64,000 nucleotides of DNA from Acidobacteriota bacterium (lineage in GTDB: Bacteria; Acidobacteriota; Terriglobia; Bryobacterales; Bryobacteraceae), in NCBI GenBank assembly GCA_016185425.1, contig JACPNQ010000037.1:124001-188000 (forward strand), in the 5' to 3' direction. Below the pieces are notes generated by a model, which did no database searches, was not told where the DNA came from, and saw only the letters and a program-made list of their open reading frames with translations. The stretch's first letter is position 1. Every line of letters begins with the position of its first letter. Shown here in pieces: positions 36,287 to 44,557 of this stretch. A program made the translations under genes and the position numbers.

Positions 36287-38116
36287 GTGGCGCGACTCGA
36301 GAAAAAACAATCCCCGGCGGGCAATGTAGCGGAATCGCATCCAGTCCAGAGCGCATCGCCAGATAGAACGTTCGCGTGGGGATTGATGATCCTTACGCTG
36401 GCGTTGTACTTGCAAACGGCGCAGTTCGGGTTCATCAATCTCGATGATCCGGGGTTTATCACCGAGAATCCCCAGGTGAGAGCCGGGTTGACCGGCGCGG
36501 GCATCTGGTGGGCGCTGACGACGAACTATATCAACTGGCAGCCGTTGGTGTACCTGTCGCACATGCTAGTGGTTACGGTGTTCGGGATGGATCCGGCCGC
36601 CCACCATCTGTTGAACGCGTTGCTGCATGCTTGCAACGCGGCACTTGTGTTCGTAGTGCTCCGGCGGATGAAACTGATGCTTTGGCCAAGTGCCATTGCC
36701 GCGGCGGTCTTTGCGGTGCATCCGCTCCGTGTCGAATCGGTGGCGTGGGTGACGGAGCGCAAGGACGTGCTGAGCGCGCTCTTCTGGCTGTTGACGATGT
36801 GGGCGTATGTCCGCTACGCGGAGGCGCCGAGGGAGCGGAAGCGATACTGGGCGGTGATTGGATTGTTCGTGCTCGGCTTGATGTCGAAGCCGATGCTGGT
36901 AACGTTGCCTGTTTGCCTGTTGATCATGGATTACTGGCCGCTCAAACGCTGGCAAACGGAATCGCCGCGGAGTCTGGTATTGGAAAAAGCGCCGATGGCG
37001 GTCCTTGCGAGTGTAGTGGCTGTAGTGACTATCATCACCCAGCAAGCGGCCGGCGCGATGGCAACCTTGCACGATGTGCCGTTGGGCCTGCGCGCGGCGA
37101 ACGTGGTGCGGTCCTATGCAATGTACCTGTGGAAGACGATCTGGCCGATGGACTTGGCGATTGTCTACCCGTTTCCCGAACAGTTTCCGCCGATAGAGCT
37201 TGCCGCGGCGGCCGTTGTGCTGGTTGCATTGTCGTATTGCGCTTGGAAAAAGCGCGAGAGTGAGCCGTGGTGGATTGCGGCATGGCTGTGGTACATCATC
37301 TCAGCCGCACCGACGATCGGGTTCATTCAGGTAGGTCCGCAGCCGTGGGCGGACCGTTATTCCTATTTGCCGTCGATCCTGCCCTTGGGTGCGGTCGCCT
37401 ATGCGCTATGGCGACGGTTGGGACAAACAATGTTCCGTGCTGCGGGTGTCACCGCCGTCGCGCTGCTTGCGGTTCTTTCCTGGGTCCAGATTGGCAAGTG
37501 GCACGACGACGTTACACTGTATCGTCACGCGATCGCGGTGGCGCCTGGCGCCGGCACGGTGTACTTGAATCTCGGCGTTGCACTTGAGAAAGAGGGAAAG
37601 TTCAACGAGGCGATTGCGAATTATGAAATCGCCCGCCGGGTGAACGAGAAGGATTACACGGCGAATCTCAATATCGGCTTGACCTACTTGCTTGCCGGCC
37701 GGCCGGCGGAGGCGGTTGCACCGCTCGAGCAGGCCGCGCAATTACGGCCCACTTACCCGATCCCCAGGTACCATCTCAGCCGTGCGCTGGTCGAGCTAAG
37801 CAAGTTGGATGAAGCGGTGGCGCAGGTACGGAAGGCGATGCAGTTGTCGCCCAGCACGGGTGTGCAGGCGACCCTTCACATGCAGTTGGGAATGGTTTCC
37901 TATATCCGCAAGGACGATGCCGCTGCGCTGGCGGAGTTCCGCGAGGCGTTGCGATTGGATCCGGCATACTGGCCCGCGAGGAAAAATGCGGGTATCGCAC
38001 TTGGAAATCTAGGGCGGAACAAAGAGGCTGCCGACGAGTTGCAAGTCTATTTGAACGCGAATCCGAATGACAAGGATGTGGCCGCGGTAATTGCGGCGCT
38101 GCGGAACGCAAAATAA
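36287..38116 (+). CDS. Polytopic membrane protein with TPR tail (TMTC-like)
   Basis: 609 residues from a GTG at 36287; a Met at 36386 is the alternative. Ten or so membrane helices occupy the first ~400 residues with a luminal loop motif ITENPQVRAGLTGAGIWWALTTNYINWQPLVYLSHML, and HHLLNALLHACNAALVFVVL, as in GT-C-type, 4-TMS/TMTC-like sugar transferases. From about 415 come four or five TPR units (VYLNLGVALEKEGKFNEAIANYEIA, ANLNIGLTYLLAGRPAEAVAPLEQ, and on). It likely works on glycans at the membrane, with three glycosyltransferase-like genes directly downstream (1-bp overlap). Confidence 0.85.
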   Translation: MARLEKKQSPAGNVAESHPVQSASPDRTFAWGLMILTLALYLQTAQFGFINLDDPGFITENPQVRAGLTGAGIWWALTTNYINWQPLVYLSHMLVVTVFGMDPAAHHLLNALLHACNAALVFVVLRRMKLMLWPSAIAAAVFAVHPLRVESVAWVTERKDVLSALFWLLTMWAYVRYAEAPRERKRYWAVIGLFVLGLMSKPMLVTLPVCLLIMDYWPLKRWQTESPRSLVLEKAPMAVLASVVAVVTIITQQAAGAMATLHDVPLGLRAANVVRSYAMYLWKTIWPMDLAIVYPFPEQFPPIELAAAAVVLVALSYCAWKKRESEPWWIAAWLWYIISAAPTIGFIQVGPQPWADRYSYLPSILPLGAVAYALWRRLGQTMFRAAGVTAVALLAVLSWVQIGKWHDDVTLYRHAIAVAPGAGTVYLNLGVALEKEGKFNEAIANYEIARRVNEKDYTANLNIGLTYLLAGRPAEAVAPLEQAAQLRPTYPIPRYHLSRALVELSKLDEAVAQVRKAMQLSPSTGVQATLHMQLGMVSYIRKDDAAALAEFREALRLDPAYWPARKNAGIALGNLGRNKEAADELQVYLNANPNDKDVAAVIAALRNAK

Positions 38117-38985
38117 TGACCGGTATCCGCATCTTCATCGGCTCGGGCGATGCGAGTTTGCTGGAGCGGAAGGTGCTGATCTACTCCCTGCGGAAACATA
38201 CGGCCCGTCCGCTTGAGATATGGACCTACAACGGCACGCGACGAGTCGTTGAGTCCTGTTCCCGAGAGATCCGTGACTGTTCGGCGCTGCTCGATGTTCC
38301 GAATCGAGGCTTTGTTACTGAGTTCAGCCTGTTCCGCTATATAATTCCCGAGTTATGCGGACGGCGAGGCAAAGCGATTTATCTCGATTCCGATATGGTG
38401 TGCTTCACTGACATCGGGGAGCTCTTCGATACCGACTTGACGGGCGCGGATTTCGCGGCGCGGCCGGATGCGTATCCCGAGATTGCCCCGGGGCGGTGGG
38501 CGTTGAGTGCGCTCGTTATGGATTGTGCGCACTGCCACTTCGATCTACCGGACATCTTTCGGCACATCACCGCGGGCCGGTTTACTTACCCGGAGTTCGC
38601 TCAGATGGGCTGCAGGGCGGCATCGTATCTGCACTACAACATCCAGCCGCTGCCGGACCGATGGAATTCCTTCGACTATCACGACGCGTCGATAAGTCTG
38701 ATTCATTACACTGATCTCGACCGCCAGCCTTGGAAGTATCGCTTTCACTTCCACGGTGAGATCTGGTTCCGATATTTTCGAGAGGCTGTGGAGACGGGCT
38801 TTATCACGGACGCCGAGATCACCGAGTCCATTGCAAGTGGCTATGTCCGTACCGATATACGGGAAGGAAATCGAGGGCAAAATACGACCGGCCAACAAGT
38901 CCTCGGGAAATTGCGTTCCGGCCGGTTGGCGGCGCGGGACGTTGTCCGCCGCATTGCGCATTTCGTGAAACGGACCAATGTCTAG
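38116..38985 (+). CDS. Family 8-like glycosyltransferase
   Basis: 289 residues. It is a GT-A-fold protein with IFIGSGDASLLERKVLIYSL at the N-terminus, the FSLFRYIIPELCG segment, and a DxD metal motif in KAIYLDSDMVCFTDI (YLDSD), followed by FAARPD. The pattern fits GT8-like transferases of polysaccharide or LPS synthesis. Donor and acceptor are unknown. Its ATG overlaps the preceding stop, and its 3' end overlaps the next gene by 8 bp, so the run is a tightly coupled operon. Confidence 0.82.
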   Translation: MTGIRIFIGSGDASLLERKVLIYSLRKHTARPLEIWTYNGTRRVVESCSREIRDCSALLDVPNRGFVTEFSLFRYIIPELCGRRGKAIYLDSDMVCFTDIGELFDTDLTGADFAARPDAYPEIAPGRWALSALVMDCAHCHFDLPDIFRHITAGRFTYPEFAQMGCRAASYLHYNIQPLPDRWNSFDYHDASISLIHYTDLDRQPWKYRFHFHGEIWFRYFREAVETGFITDAEITESIASGYVRTDIREGNRGQNTTGQQVLGKLRSGRLAARDVVRRIAHFVKRTNV

Positions 38986-40051
38986 GCGCCCGCGCATTGC
39001 GATTGTGGATTGGCACGAGAAGCGGGAGTTCTACCAGGCGTTGACTCTCGCCTACGCAGCGGAGTGGACTGACGTGTCGCCCGCAGTGCTCGCCAATGAC
39101 CCGCCGAACGTCGATCTGGTGCTGGTGAATGACGAGACTTGGTCATATTGCGCGGCGGGTATCGCTGAATCGAAGCGACGCGGAATCCCCGTGCTGCACC
39201 TGGCCGATGGAATTTGCGAGTGGCGAAATACGTGGGAGAATCCACGCGGGCTGTCATTTCTGCGGCCAGTGCTGGCCACGAAGATCGCCTGCCTCGGCGC
39301 CGCGCAGGCGCGGCTGATCACGTCATGGGGAAATGAGGGGAAGTGCGTGGTGACTGGCTCGCCGCGGTTCGACGCCCTGATTGGCCGGCGGCCTCGCGAG
39401 CGCGGTGTTTGCGTATCGATACTGATCGCTACGGCCCGGCAGCCCTACTTCAACGAAACGCATCGCGATGCCGCTGTCACGGCCTTGCGGGATTTGAAGC
39501 TGTGGTTCGGCGACCGCGGCGACTGCCAGGCCGTCTGGCGCGTTACGGCGGGACTCGATGAGGCGGTGGGTGTTCGAAACGCCGAGCTCGTTGCATTGCC
39601 GGAGCAATTGGCGCATGTGGACGCGGTGATTTCCACACCGAGCAACGTGATTCTCGAAGCGATGCTTTATGGGCTGCCCGTGGCGGTGCTCGACTATGCC
39701 AACAGCCCCGCGTATGTGTCGGCGGCGTGGACGATCACAGCGCCGGCGCAGATCGGCGCCGCGATCGGCGGGCTGATTGCACCGGACGCACCTCGCATGG
39801 AATGGCAGCGCACGCTGCTTGCCGATCAACTCGAATGCGCTACCCCCGCGACGCCGCGCGTGATTGCGTTGATGGAACGCATGATAAACGGCGAGCCCGA
39901 ACCAGCGCCCGTGCCCGTTACGCCGGATCGCCGAGTCAGGGAATTGGAGGCGGAAGTTACGCATTTGCGCCGTGCGTTGGCGCTTCGTCCAACACAGGTG
40001 CTCTATCGCACGCTGTGCGAATTGAAGCGTTGGCTGGGGAGCCGCCGGTGA
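38978..40051 (+). CDS. GT-B-like glycosyl/glycerophosphotransferase-type protein
   Basis: 357 residues. A Rossmann-type N-domain (IAIVDWHEKREF, DLVLVNDETWSYCAAGI, GIPVLHLADGICEWRN, CVVTGSPRFDAL) and a C-domain with LPEQLAHVDAVISTPSNVILEAMLYGLPVAVLDY are the usual GT-B or CDP-glycerol-transferase-like layout (the S-x-x-x-E-A-x-x-x-G-x-P-V motif). The C-terminal 40 residues form a coiled coil (RRVRELEAEVTHLRRALAL). The donor is unknown. The stop overlaps the start of the next gene (GTGA). Confidence 0.75.
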   Translation: MSRRPRIAIVDWHEKREFYQALTLAYAAEWTDVSPAVLANDPPNVDLVLVNDETWSYCAAGIAESKRRGIPVLHLADGICEWRNTWENPRGLSFLRPVLATKIACLGAAQARLITSWGNEGKCVVTGSPRFDALIGRRPRERGVCVSILIATARQPYFNETHRDAAVTALRDLKLWFGDRGDCQAVWRVTAGLDEAVGVRNAELVALPEQLAHVDAVISTPSNVILEAMLYGLPVAVLDYANSPAYVSAAWTITAPAQIGAAIGGLIAPDAPRMEWQRTLLADQLECATPATPRVIALMERMINGEPEPAPVPVTPDRRVRELEAEVTHLRRALALRPTQVLYRTLCELKRWLGSRR

Positions 40052-40905
40052 TCTCCGTCATCATCGCGACCTACCAGCGGGAGGACCGGATTCGCCGGAC
40101 ATTGGCGCTCTTTGCGGGTTTGGCGGCACCGCAATGCGGCTACGAGATTATTGTTGTCGACGATGGCAGCGAACCGCCGTTGGGAAACCTTACCGGTCCA
40201 CATGGCGTGCCCCTGCAAATCGTCCGGGCGCAACACGGCGGTCCCGGGGCGGCGCGAAATACGGGTGTTGCTGCGGCCCGCGGGCATCTACTGGTATTTG
40301 GGGCCGATGACTGCGAGCCGGAAGCGGATTGGCTGCTGGCGTACGAGGCAGCGCATGCGAGCGACCCGCACTGCGCTCTGGGCGGCGCGATCGTTCATGG
40401 CCTTCCCCGGAATGCGTGCGCCACAGCCGCGGATCTTCTCATTCGGTACATGCGAGCCCGTTACAACTCCAATCCCGCGCACGCCACGTTTTTCACGCCA
40501 AACAATCTGGCCGTGCCGGCTGCGGAGTTTCGCGCCGTCGGCGGCTTTGATCCGCAATTTGGGCCGGCCGGCGAAGATCGCGATTTTTGCACCCGATGGG
40601 TGGAGGCCGGCTATCGCATGGTCTCCGTCGACGCCGCGCGTGTGCGTCACATTCATCCATTGACGCTCATTTCCTTTCTTCGGATGCAGTTCGCGCATGG
40701 CCGCGGCTCCATGCTCTACCACAAGGAGCGGGCCCGCCGGAGAGGAACCGCGGTGCGCCTGGAGACGCCCGGCTTCTACGCGGGTCTAGTCGCATTTCCG
40801 CTGACTGCCAATGGTCCGTATGGCTTCCGGCACTTGCTGCTCCTGCTGCTCTCCCAAATTGCCGTCGCGGCGGGCGCCGCCCGCGCACTGATGACGCGGC
40901 GATAG
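40048..40905 (+). CDS. Family 2 glycosyltransferase
   Basis: 285 residues from a GTG that overlaps the previous stop. GT2 features are ISVIIATYQREDRIRRTLALF, YEIIVVDDGSEPP (nucleotide-binding DDG), GGPGAARNTGVAAARG, LVFGADDCEP (DxD-equivalent), FFTPNNLAVPAAEFRAVGGFD and GPAGEDRDFCTRWVEAGYR (the ED catalytic motif). The C-terminus adds a hydrophobic tail (FRHLLLLLLSQIAVAAGAARAL) that may anchor it to the membrane. It is the last of the coupled glycosylation run. Confidence 0.92.
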   Translation: MISVIIATYQREDRIRRTLALFAGLAAPQCGYEIIVVDDGSEPPLGNLTGPHGVPLQIVRAQHGGPGAARNTGVAAARGHLLVFGADDCEPEADWLLAYEAAHASDPHCALGGAIVHGLPRNACATAADLLIRYMRARYNSNPAHATFFTPNNLAVPAAEFRAVGGFDPQFGPAGEDRDFCTRWVEAGYRMVSVDAARVRHIHPLTLISFLRMQFAHGRGSMLYHKERARRRGTAVRLETPGFYAGLVAFPLTANGPYGFRHLLLLLLSQIAVAAGAARALMTRR

Positions 40906-40914
40906 AATACCGGG

Positions 40915-41856
40915 GTGCAACGCAGAGACTTTCTTGCCGCCGCGGCCGCGTCCCAGGTTGTTCCCGCCGCCGCGCCGATTCCCATCATCGACACCCACAT
41001 TCACCTGTTCGATCCGCGCCGCCCGCAAGGGATTCCGTGGCCGCCGAAAGACAACTTGATTATGTACAAGCCGGCGCTGCCGGACCGCTATCGCGCGCTG
41101 ACGAAATCGCTTGGCATTGTTGGCGCGATCGAGGTGGAGTGTAGCCCGTGGCTGGAGGACAACCAGTGGGTTCTCGACGTCGCGGCGAAGGACACAATCG
41201 TCGTGGGCATGATCGGCAACCTGGAACCCGGCAAGCCCGACTACCCGAAGCAGCTTGAGCGGTTTGCGAAGAATCCACTCTTCCGCGGCATCCGCTTTGG
41301 GAATCTGTGGGACCGCAGCATCCACGCGGAGTTGAATAAGCCGGAATTCATTGCCGGCTTGAAGCGCCTCGCGCTGGGCGGGTACACGCTGGATTCGGCG
41401 AACCCAACCGTGGAGTTGCTGGAGGATCTCATCAAGGTCGGCGACAAAGTGCCTGATCTGAAGATCGTGGTCGACCATCTGCCGAAGATTGCCATCCCCG
41501 CCGATGCCGCGGGACGTGCGCGATATGACGCCGCGATTCGCACGCTTGCGTCGCGTCCTAAAGTGTATGTGAAGGTCTCGGCGGTCCTAAGCAAGATCGG
41601 CGATCGCATACCGTACGATCTTGCTCCGTATAAGTCGAAGATCGACGCTCTTTACGACGCTTTCGGACCGGACCGTCTTCTCTACGGAAGCGACTGGCCG
41701 AACAGCGACCCGTTGGGCAATTACGCGCAAGTGCTACACGTTGTCCGTGAGTACTTTGAGGCGAAGGGCCCGGCCGTGGCGGAAAAATACTTCTGGAAAA
41801 ACTCGGTTGCCGCCTATGGGTGGGTGCACCGGGAAAAAGGTCAGCCCGGTAAGTAA
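40915..41856 (+). CDS. Amidohydrolase 2-family protein
   Basis: 313 residues from a GTG. A Tat-like start QRRDFLAAAAASQVV precedes IIDTHIHLFDPRRPQG (D26, H28, H30: the metal-binding HxH). Further pieces are VGMIGNLEPGKPDYPKQLERF, LFRGIRFGNLWD, LKIVVDHLPKIAIP and LLYGSDWPNSDPLGNY, where GSDWP supplies the catalytic Asp. It fits the gamma-resorcylate-decarboxylase/lactonase-like amidohydrolase group (PDC/fuconolactonase type). It follows the GT2 gene by 9 bp but is a different kind of protein. Confidence 0.88.
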   Translation: MQRRDFLAAAAASQVVPAAAPIPIIDTHIHLFDPRRPQGIPWPPKDNLIMYKPALPDRYRALTKSLGIVGAIEVECSPWLEDNQWVLDVAAKDTIVVGMIGNLEPGKPDYPKQLERFAKNPLFRGIRFGNLWDRSIHAELNKPEFIAGLKRLALGGYTLDSANPTVELLEDLIKVGDKVPDLKIVVDHLPKIAIPADAAGRARYDAAIRTLASRPKVYVKVSAVLSKIGDRIPYDLAPYKSKIDALYDAFGPDRLLYGSDWPNSDPLGNYAQVLHVVREYFEAKGPAVAEKYFWKNSVAAYGWVHREKGQPGK

Positions 41857-41887
41857 CGTTTGCCAACAATCAGGTATCCTGTTGAAT

Positions 41888-42457
41888 ATGAGACTTAAGC
41901 TCTTCTCGGTAGCAGTCCTGTCGTTGTTGACACTCCCGCTGATCGCCGCCGATGCTGACACGAAAATCCGTGTCCGTTCCACGCCGCGTGGCGCCGGCCT
42001 GTTTGTGGATGGAAAGTACGTTGGGCCTGCTGGCCGATTCTCAGTTCCGGAAAAGTATGTTATTGAACCGGGCTCGCACGAAATCACGCTGAAGGACCCC
42101 CGCTATGAGGACTTCTCCGCGAAGATCGACGCGAAAGCCGGCAAAACCACCAAGCTCTCCGCGAAGTTGAAAAGGAAGGAAGAGCCCAAAGGACCGTTTG
42201 GCCGTCTTCGTCTGAAGGGCGGTGAAGGCGAGTCGTTCTGGTCTGTCGCGGCCGGCGACATTGGCCCCATCTACCTCAACGGCCAATTCATGGGCCACGT
42301 GGACGAATTGAACGACGTCGGTGGCGGATTGCTGGTACCGGCGGGGACTTATGAGTTGAAGGTCCAGTCCCAGATCTATGGCGAGTTTACGAAGACCGTG
42401 ACGATCGAAGCCGGCAAAGTAAACCGGGTCGTCTACGGCGCCAAGAAAGAGCAGTAA
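41888..42457 (+). CDS. Secreted PEGA-domain protein
   Basis: 189 residues. Signal peptide LFSVAVLSLLTLPLIAADA. Two PEGA-like beta-sandwich repeats: IRVRSTPRGAGLFVDGKYVGPAGRF with EKYVIEPGSHEITLKDPRYEDFSAKI, and IGPIYLNGQFMGHV with LVPAGTYELKVQSQIYGEFTKTVTIEAGKVNRV. PEGA domains are found on surface and periplasmic proteins and usually bind or scaffold. It converges with ribokinase, overlapping by 25 bp. Confidence 0.82.
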   Translation: MRLKLFSVAVLSLLTLPLIAADADTKIRVRSTPRGAGLFVDGKYVGPAGRFSVPEKYVIEPGSHEITLKDPRYEDFSAKIDAKAGKTTKLSAKLKRKEEPKGPFGRLRLKGGEGESFWSVAAGDIGPIYLNGQFMGHVDELNDVGGGLLVPAGTYELKVQSQIYGEFTKTVTIEAGKVNRVVYGAKKEQ

Positions 42458-43344
42458 GCGTCCACTTCGGCGCGCGATGGCGCCGAAGTCTGCGCTCCCA
42501 GTTTGGTCACGGACAATGCCGCGGCCGCATTCGCAAAGCGAAGCGCGTCCGCGGTGTTTCTGTTTTCAGCCAACGCGACAGCGAGTGCGCCGTTGAACGT
42601 ATCCCCCGCGGCCGTAGTGTCGATGGCTTTCACCGGAAAGCCCGGAACTAACTTTCCGCCGGAGAAGCAACCCGCGGCCCCCAGTTTCAAAACCACGCCG
42701 CGCGCGCCGGCGCGAAGCAAGGCCTGTTCGGTTTCGGCGGGTGGTGCGTTGAGACCCGTCAGGATTCGTGCCTCGGATTCATTCGGCGTCAAAAAGTCCG
42801 TCAACTCCAATAAGTCGCGCGGCAGCCGTTGTGCGGGCGCCGGATCGAGAATCGTCAACGCACCCTCTTCTTTCGCTATCCGCATGGCATGCTTAACCGC
42901 GGCCAGCGGCGTCTCCAATTGAAACAGTGCGCACGCCGCCGTCCGATAAAGTGGACGCAACCCTTCCACGCCGCGCTCATCCACGCAGAGGTTTGCGCCA
43001 GACGCCACCAGTATCGAGTTCTGTCCGGCCGCGTCGAGCCAAATCATCGCAATGCCTGTGGGCGCGCCGCGCGTGGCGTGGACGAAAGCCGTATCGACGC
43101 CAGAGGCGGCCAGCGAAGCGCGCAGGTGGTCGGCGAACGCGTCGTAGCCGACGCGCCCCGCCATCTTCACGGTGGAGGGCTGCAACGCCAGGCGCGCCGC
43201 CGCGTTCGCCTGGTTGGCGCCCTTGCCGCCGGGCAACATTTGAAACCCTTCGCCCATAACGGTTTCGCCCGGCACCGGAAGATGCGGAGCCCGTGCCAGG
43301 AAATCCATGTTCAGGCTGCCGAGGACGACGATGTGCCGCCGCAT
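42433..43344 (-). CDS. rbsK: Ribokinase (PfkB family)
   Basis: 303 residues, the normal length. The N-terminus HIVVLGSLNMDFLARAPHLP and PGGKGANQANAAARLAL are PfkB signature 1; TAAGDTFNGALAVALAE carries the GAGD catalytic motif at the C-terminal end; ILDPAPAQRLP and LLELTDFLTPNESEARIL lie between. It would phosphorylate ribose at O5 with ATP. Specificity within the family cannot be fixed by eye, so the symbol is provisional. It follows the DUF507 gene on the minus strand (3-bp gap). Confidence 0.88.
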   Translation of the reverse strand: MRRHIVVLGSLNMDFLARAPHLPVPGETVMGEGFQMLPGGKGANQANAAARLALQPSTVKMAGRVGYDAFADHLRASLAASGVDTAFVHATRGAPTGIAMIWLDAAGQNSILVASGANLCVDERGVEGLRPLYRTAACALFQLETPLAAVKHAMRIAKEEGALTILDPAPAQRLPRDLLELTDFLTPNESEARILTGLNAPPAETEQALLRAGARGVVLKLGAAGCFSGGKLVPGFPVKAIDTTAAGDTFNGALAVALAENRNTADALRFANAAAALSVTKLGAQTSAPSRAEVDAYCSFLAP

Positions 43345-43347
43345 AGT

Positions 43348-43938
43348 TCAGGGACGCGCAAGGTCGATGCCGAGCTTCTTCATCTCCTCGGCGTAGTACC
43401 GGCGGTGCAACAGGTCGAACTCCTCGCTGCCTTCGAGAATCTCCCGTTTTTGCGAGCGGATCTTCTGCCGCGCGGCCTTATCGATCTTGTCCTCGGCCAG
43501 CAATAGCTCCGTGAAAGTTTTCACGATATTGAGCCGGATGTCGTTCTCCGGCTTCTTCAGCCGGAAATCGCGCCCCTTGCGCATCGCATTGAGGATCTTG
43601 TGCGAGATGTCGGTGATCTTGTCGCGTGAGAGCTTCATGCCGTCGCCCGTATCGCGGCCGGAAGCGCGGACGATTTTCCGCTCGGCGATCAATTGATTCT
43701 TCACTTTGCGGAACATATCGGAGTAACTGACCTGCTCACGCCGCATGTACTCGCTGTATTGGGATAGGATCTCGCGGACCTCGTCGTTCAACTGGTCCTC
43801 GACCGACAGCTCATCCAGAATCACCTGGTTCACCACGTCTTTGGCCGAAGGCAGATTGGTGATCTCCACAAGGCCCGCGGAGACGGCCGTTACGATGTGT
43901 CCGGCGAGATAAGCGACAACTTCCTTCTGCAGCAGCAT
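43348..43938 (-). CDS. DUF507 family protein with two repeat units
   Basis: 196 residues. DUF507 proteins are about 90 residues, and this one seems to contain two copies in tandem (about 1-95 and 95-190): KEVVAYLAGHIVTAVSAGLVEI, a central LNDEVREILSQYSEYMRREQVSYSDMFRKVKNQL, then KITDISHKILNAMRKGRDFRL, IVKTFTELLLAEDKIDKAARQKIRSQKREILEGSEEFDLLHRRYYAEEM. It is very charged and helical with no membrane segment. The function is unknown. It is divergent from the histidine operon leader, with the leader promoter in the gap. Confidence 0.8.
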   Translation of the reverse strand: MLLQKEVVAYLAGHIVTAVSAGLVEITNLPSAKDVVNQVILDELSVEDQLNDEVREILSQYSEYMRREQVSYSDMFRKVKNQLIAERKIVRASGRDTGDGMKLSRDKITDISHKILNAMRKGRDFRLKKPENDIRLNIVKTFTELLLAEDKIDKAARQKIRSQKREILEGSEEFDLLHRRYYAEEMKKLGIDLARP

Positions 43939-43970
43939 CCGAGTCTGAGTCTATCGGCGTTGCAAAGGAA

Positions 43971-44000
43971 GTGTCAATTCCTGGAGCCATTTGCTATACT
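43971..44000 (+). promoter_or_regulatory. Promoter of the histidine operon
   Basis: TATACT at 43995-44000 is a close -10 match. GTGTCA at 43971-43976 matches TTGACA at four of six bases with an 18-bp spacer. Transcription would begin near 44006-44008, only 3-5 bases before the leader ATG at 44011, so the leader peptide may be read from an almost leaderless mRNA. Confidence 0.55.
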
Positions 44001-44010
44001 GATGGTTTCC

Positions 44011-44079
44011 ATGCTGCTGCATTTTCAGGGCCCCCATCACCATCATCGCCACGCGGCGAATGGCTGGGCCATTGGTTGA
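44011..44079 (+). CDS. hisL: Histidine operon leader peptide
   Basis: 22 codons from ATG 44011 to TGA 44077-44079 (an ATG at 44002 is also in frame). Six of 22 codons are His: one at position 4, and a HHHHRH core encoded by 44035-44052. The peptide ends NGWAIG. This matches the leader peptides that sense charged tRNA-His: ribosomes pause at the His codons when histidine is low. It lies 91 bases before hisI and is followed by alternative hairpins and a terminator. It is too short to be called by length alone; the His cluster, its position before hisI and the terminator support it. Confidence 0.85.
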   Translation: MLLHFQGPHHHHRHAANGWAIG

Positions 44080-44149
44080 AATTGCGCTGAAGTACCGCAG
44101 CATGAGACCGTAACCTGGCCCGCCGATATACCGGCGGGCTTTTTCTTTC
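44059..44149 (+). terminator. Transcription attenuator of the histidine operon
   Basis: Three mutually exclusive hairpins are visible. Pause hairpin: AATGGC (44059-44064) with GCCATT (44068-44073). Antiterminator: GGGCCA-TT-GGTT (44066-44077) pairs with AACCTGGCCC (44112-44121), a 10-bp stem with a 2-base bulge. Terminator: GCCCGCCG (44118-44125) with CGGCGGGC (44132-44139) followed by TTTTTCTTT. A ribosome reaching the stop codon would cover 44066-44077 and leave the terminator free; a ribosome stalled at His codons would expose it and let the antiterminator form. Confidence 0.8.
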
Positions 44150-44170
44150 CCTAACGCCTTACACACCACA

Positions 44171-44542
44171 ATGGATCTCGATTTTAAGAAAGCGGATGGC
44201 CTGATCACCGCCGTGATTCAGGACTACAAAACCGGCCGCGTATTGATGGTCGGTTATATGAATGAGGAGTCGTTCCGGCTCACCGTCGAGCGCGGGTATG
44301 CCATCTTCTGGAGCCGGTCCCGGCGGAAGCTCTGGCTGAAGGGAGAATCGAGCGGCCATAAGCTGCTGGTGAAATCCATTCAGACCGATTGTGACAAGGA
44401 TGCCGTGCTGGTGCATGTGGAGGCAGTTGGCCCCGGTGTTTGCCACGAGGGATACGAGAGCTGCTTTTTCCGCACGCTGGAAGGCGGCGAATGGAAGGTG
44501 ACCGAGAAACAGACCTATGACCCGAAGGCCGTCTACAACTAG
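44171..44542 (+). CDS. hisI: Phosphoribosyl-AMP cyclohydrolase
   Basis: 123 residues, the length of the monofunctional HisI; no HisE domain follows. Visible motifs are GLITAVIQDYKTGRVLMVGYMNEE, FWSRSRRKLWLKGESSGH, TDCDKDAVLVHVE (metal Asp/Cys) and CHEGYESCFF (metal Cys). It opens the phosphoribosyl-AMP ring, step 3 of histidine synthesis. It is the first gene after the attenuator terminator, which ends 21 bases before its ATG. Confidence 0.93.
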   Translation: MDLDFKKADGLITAVIQDYKTGRVLMVGYMNEESFRLTVERGYAIFWSRSRRKLWLKGESSGHKLLVKSIQTDCDKDAVLVHVEAVGPGVCHEGYESCFFRTLEGGEWKVTEKQTYDPKAVYN

Positions 44543-44557
44543 GAACGAGAAGAATCC

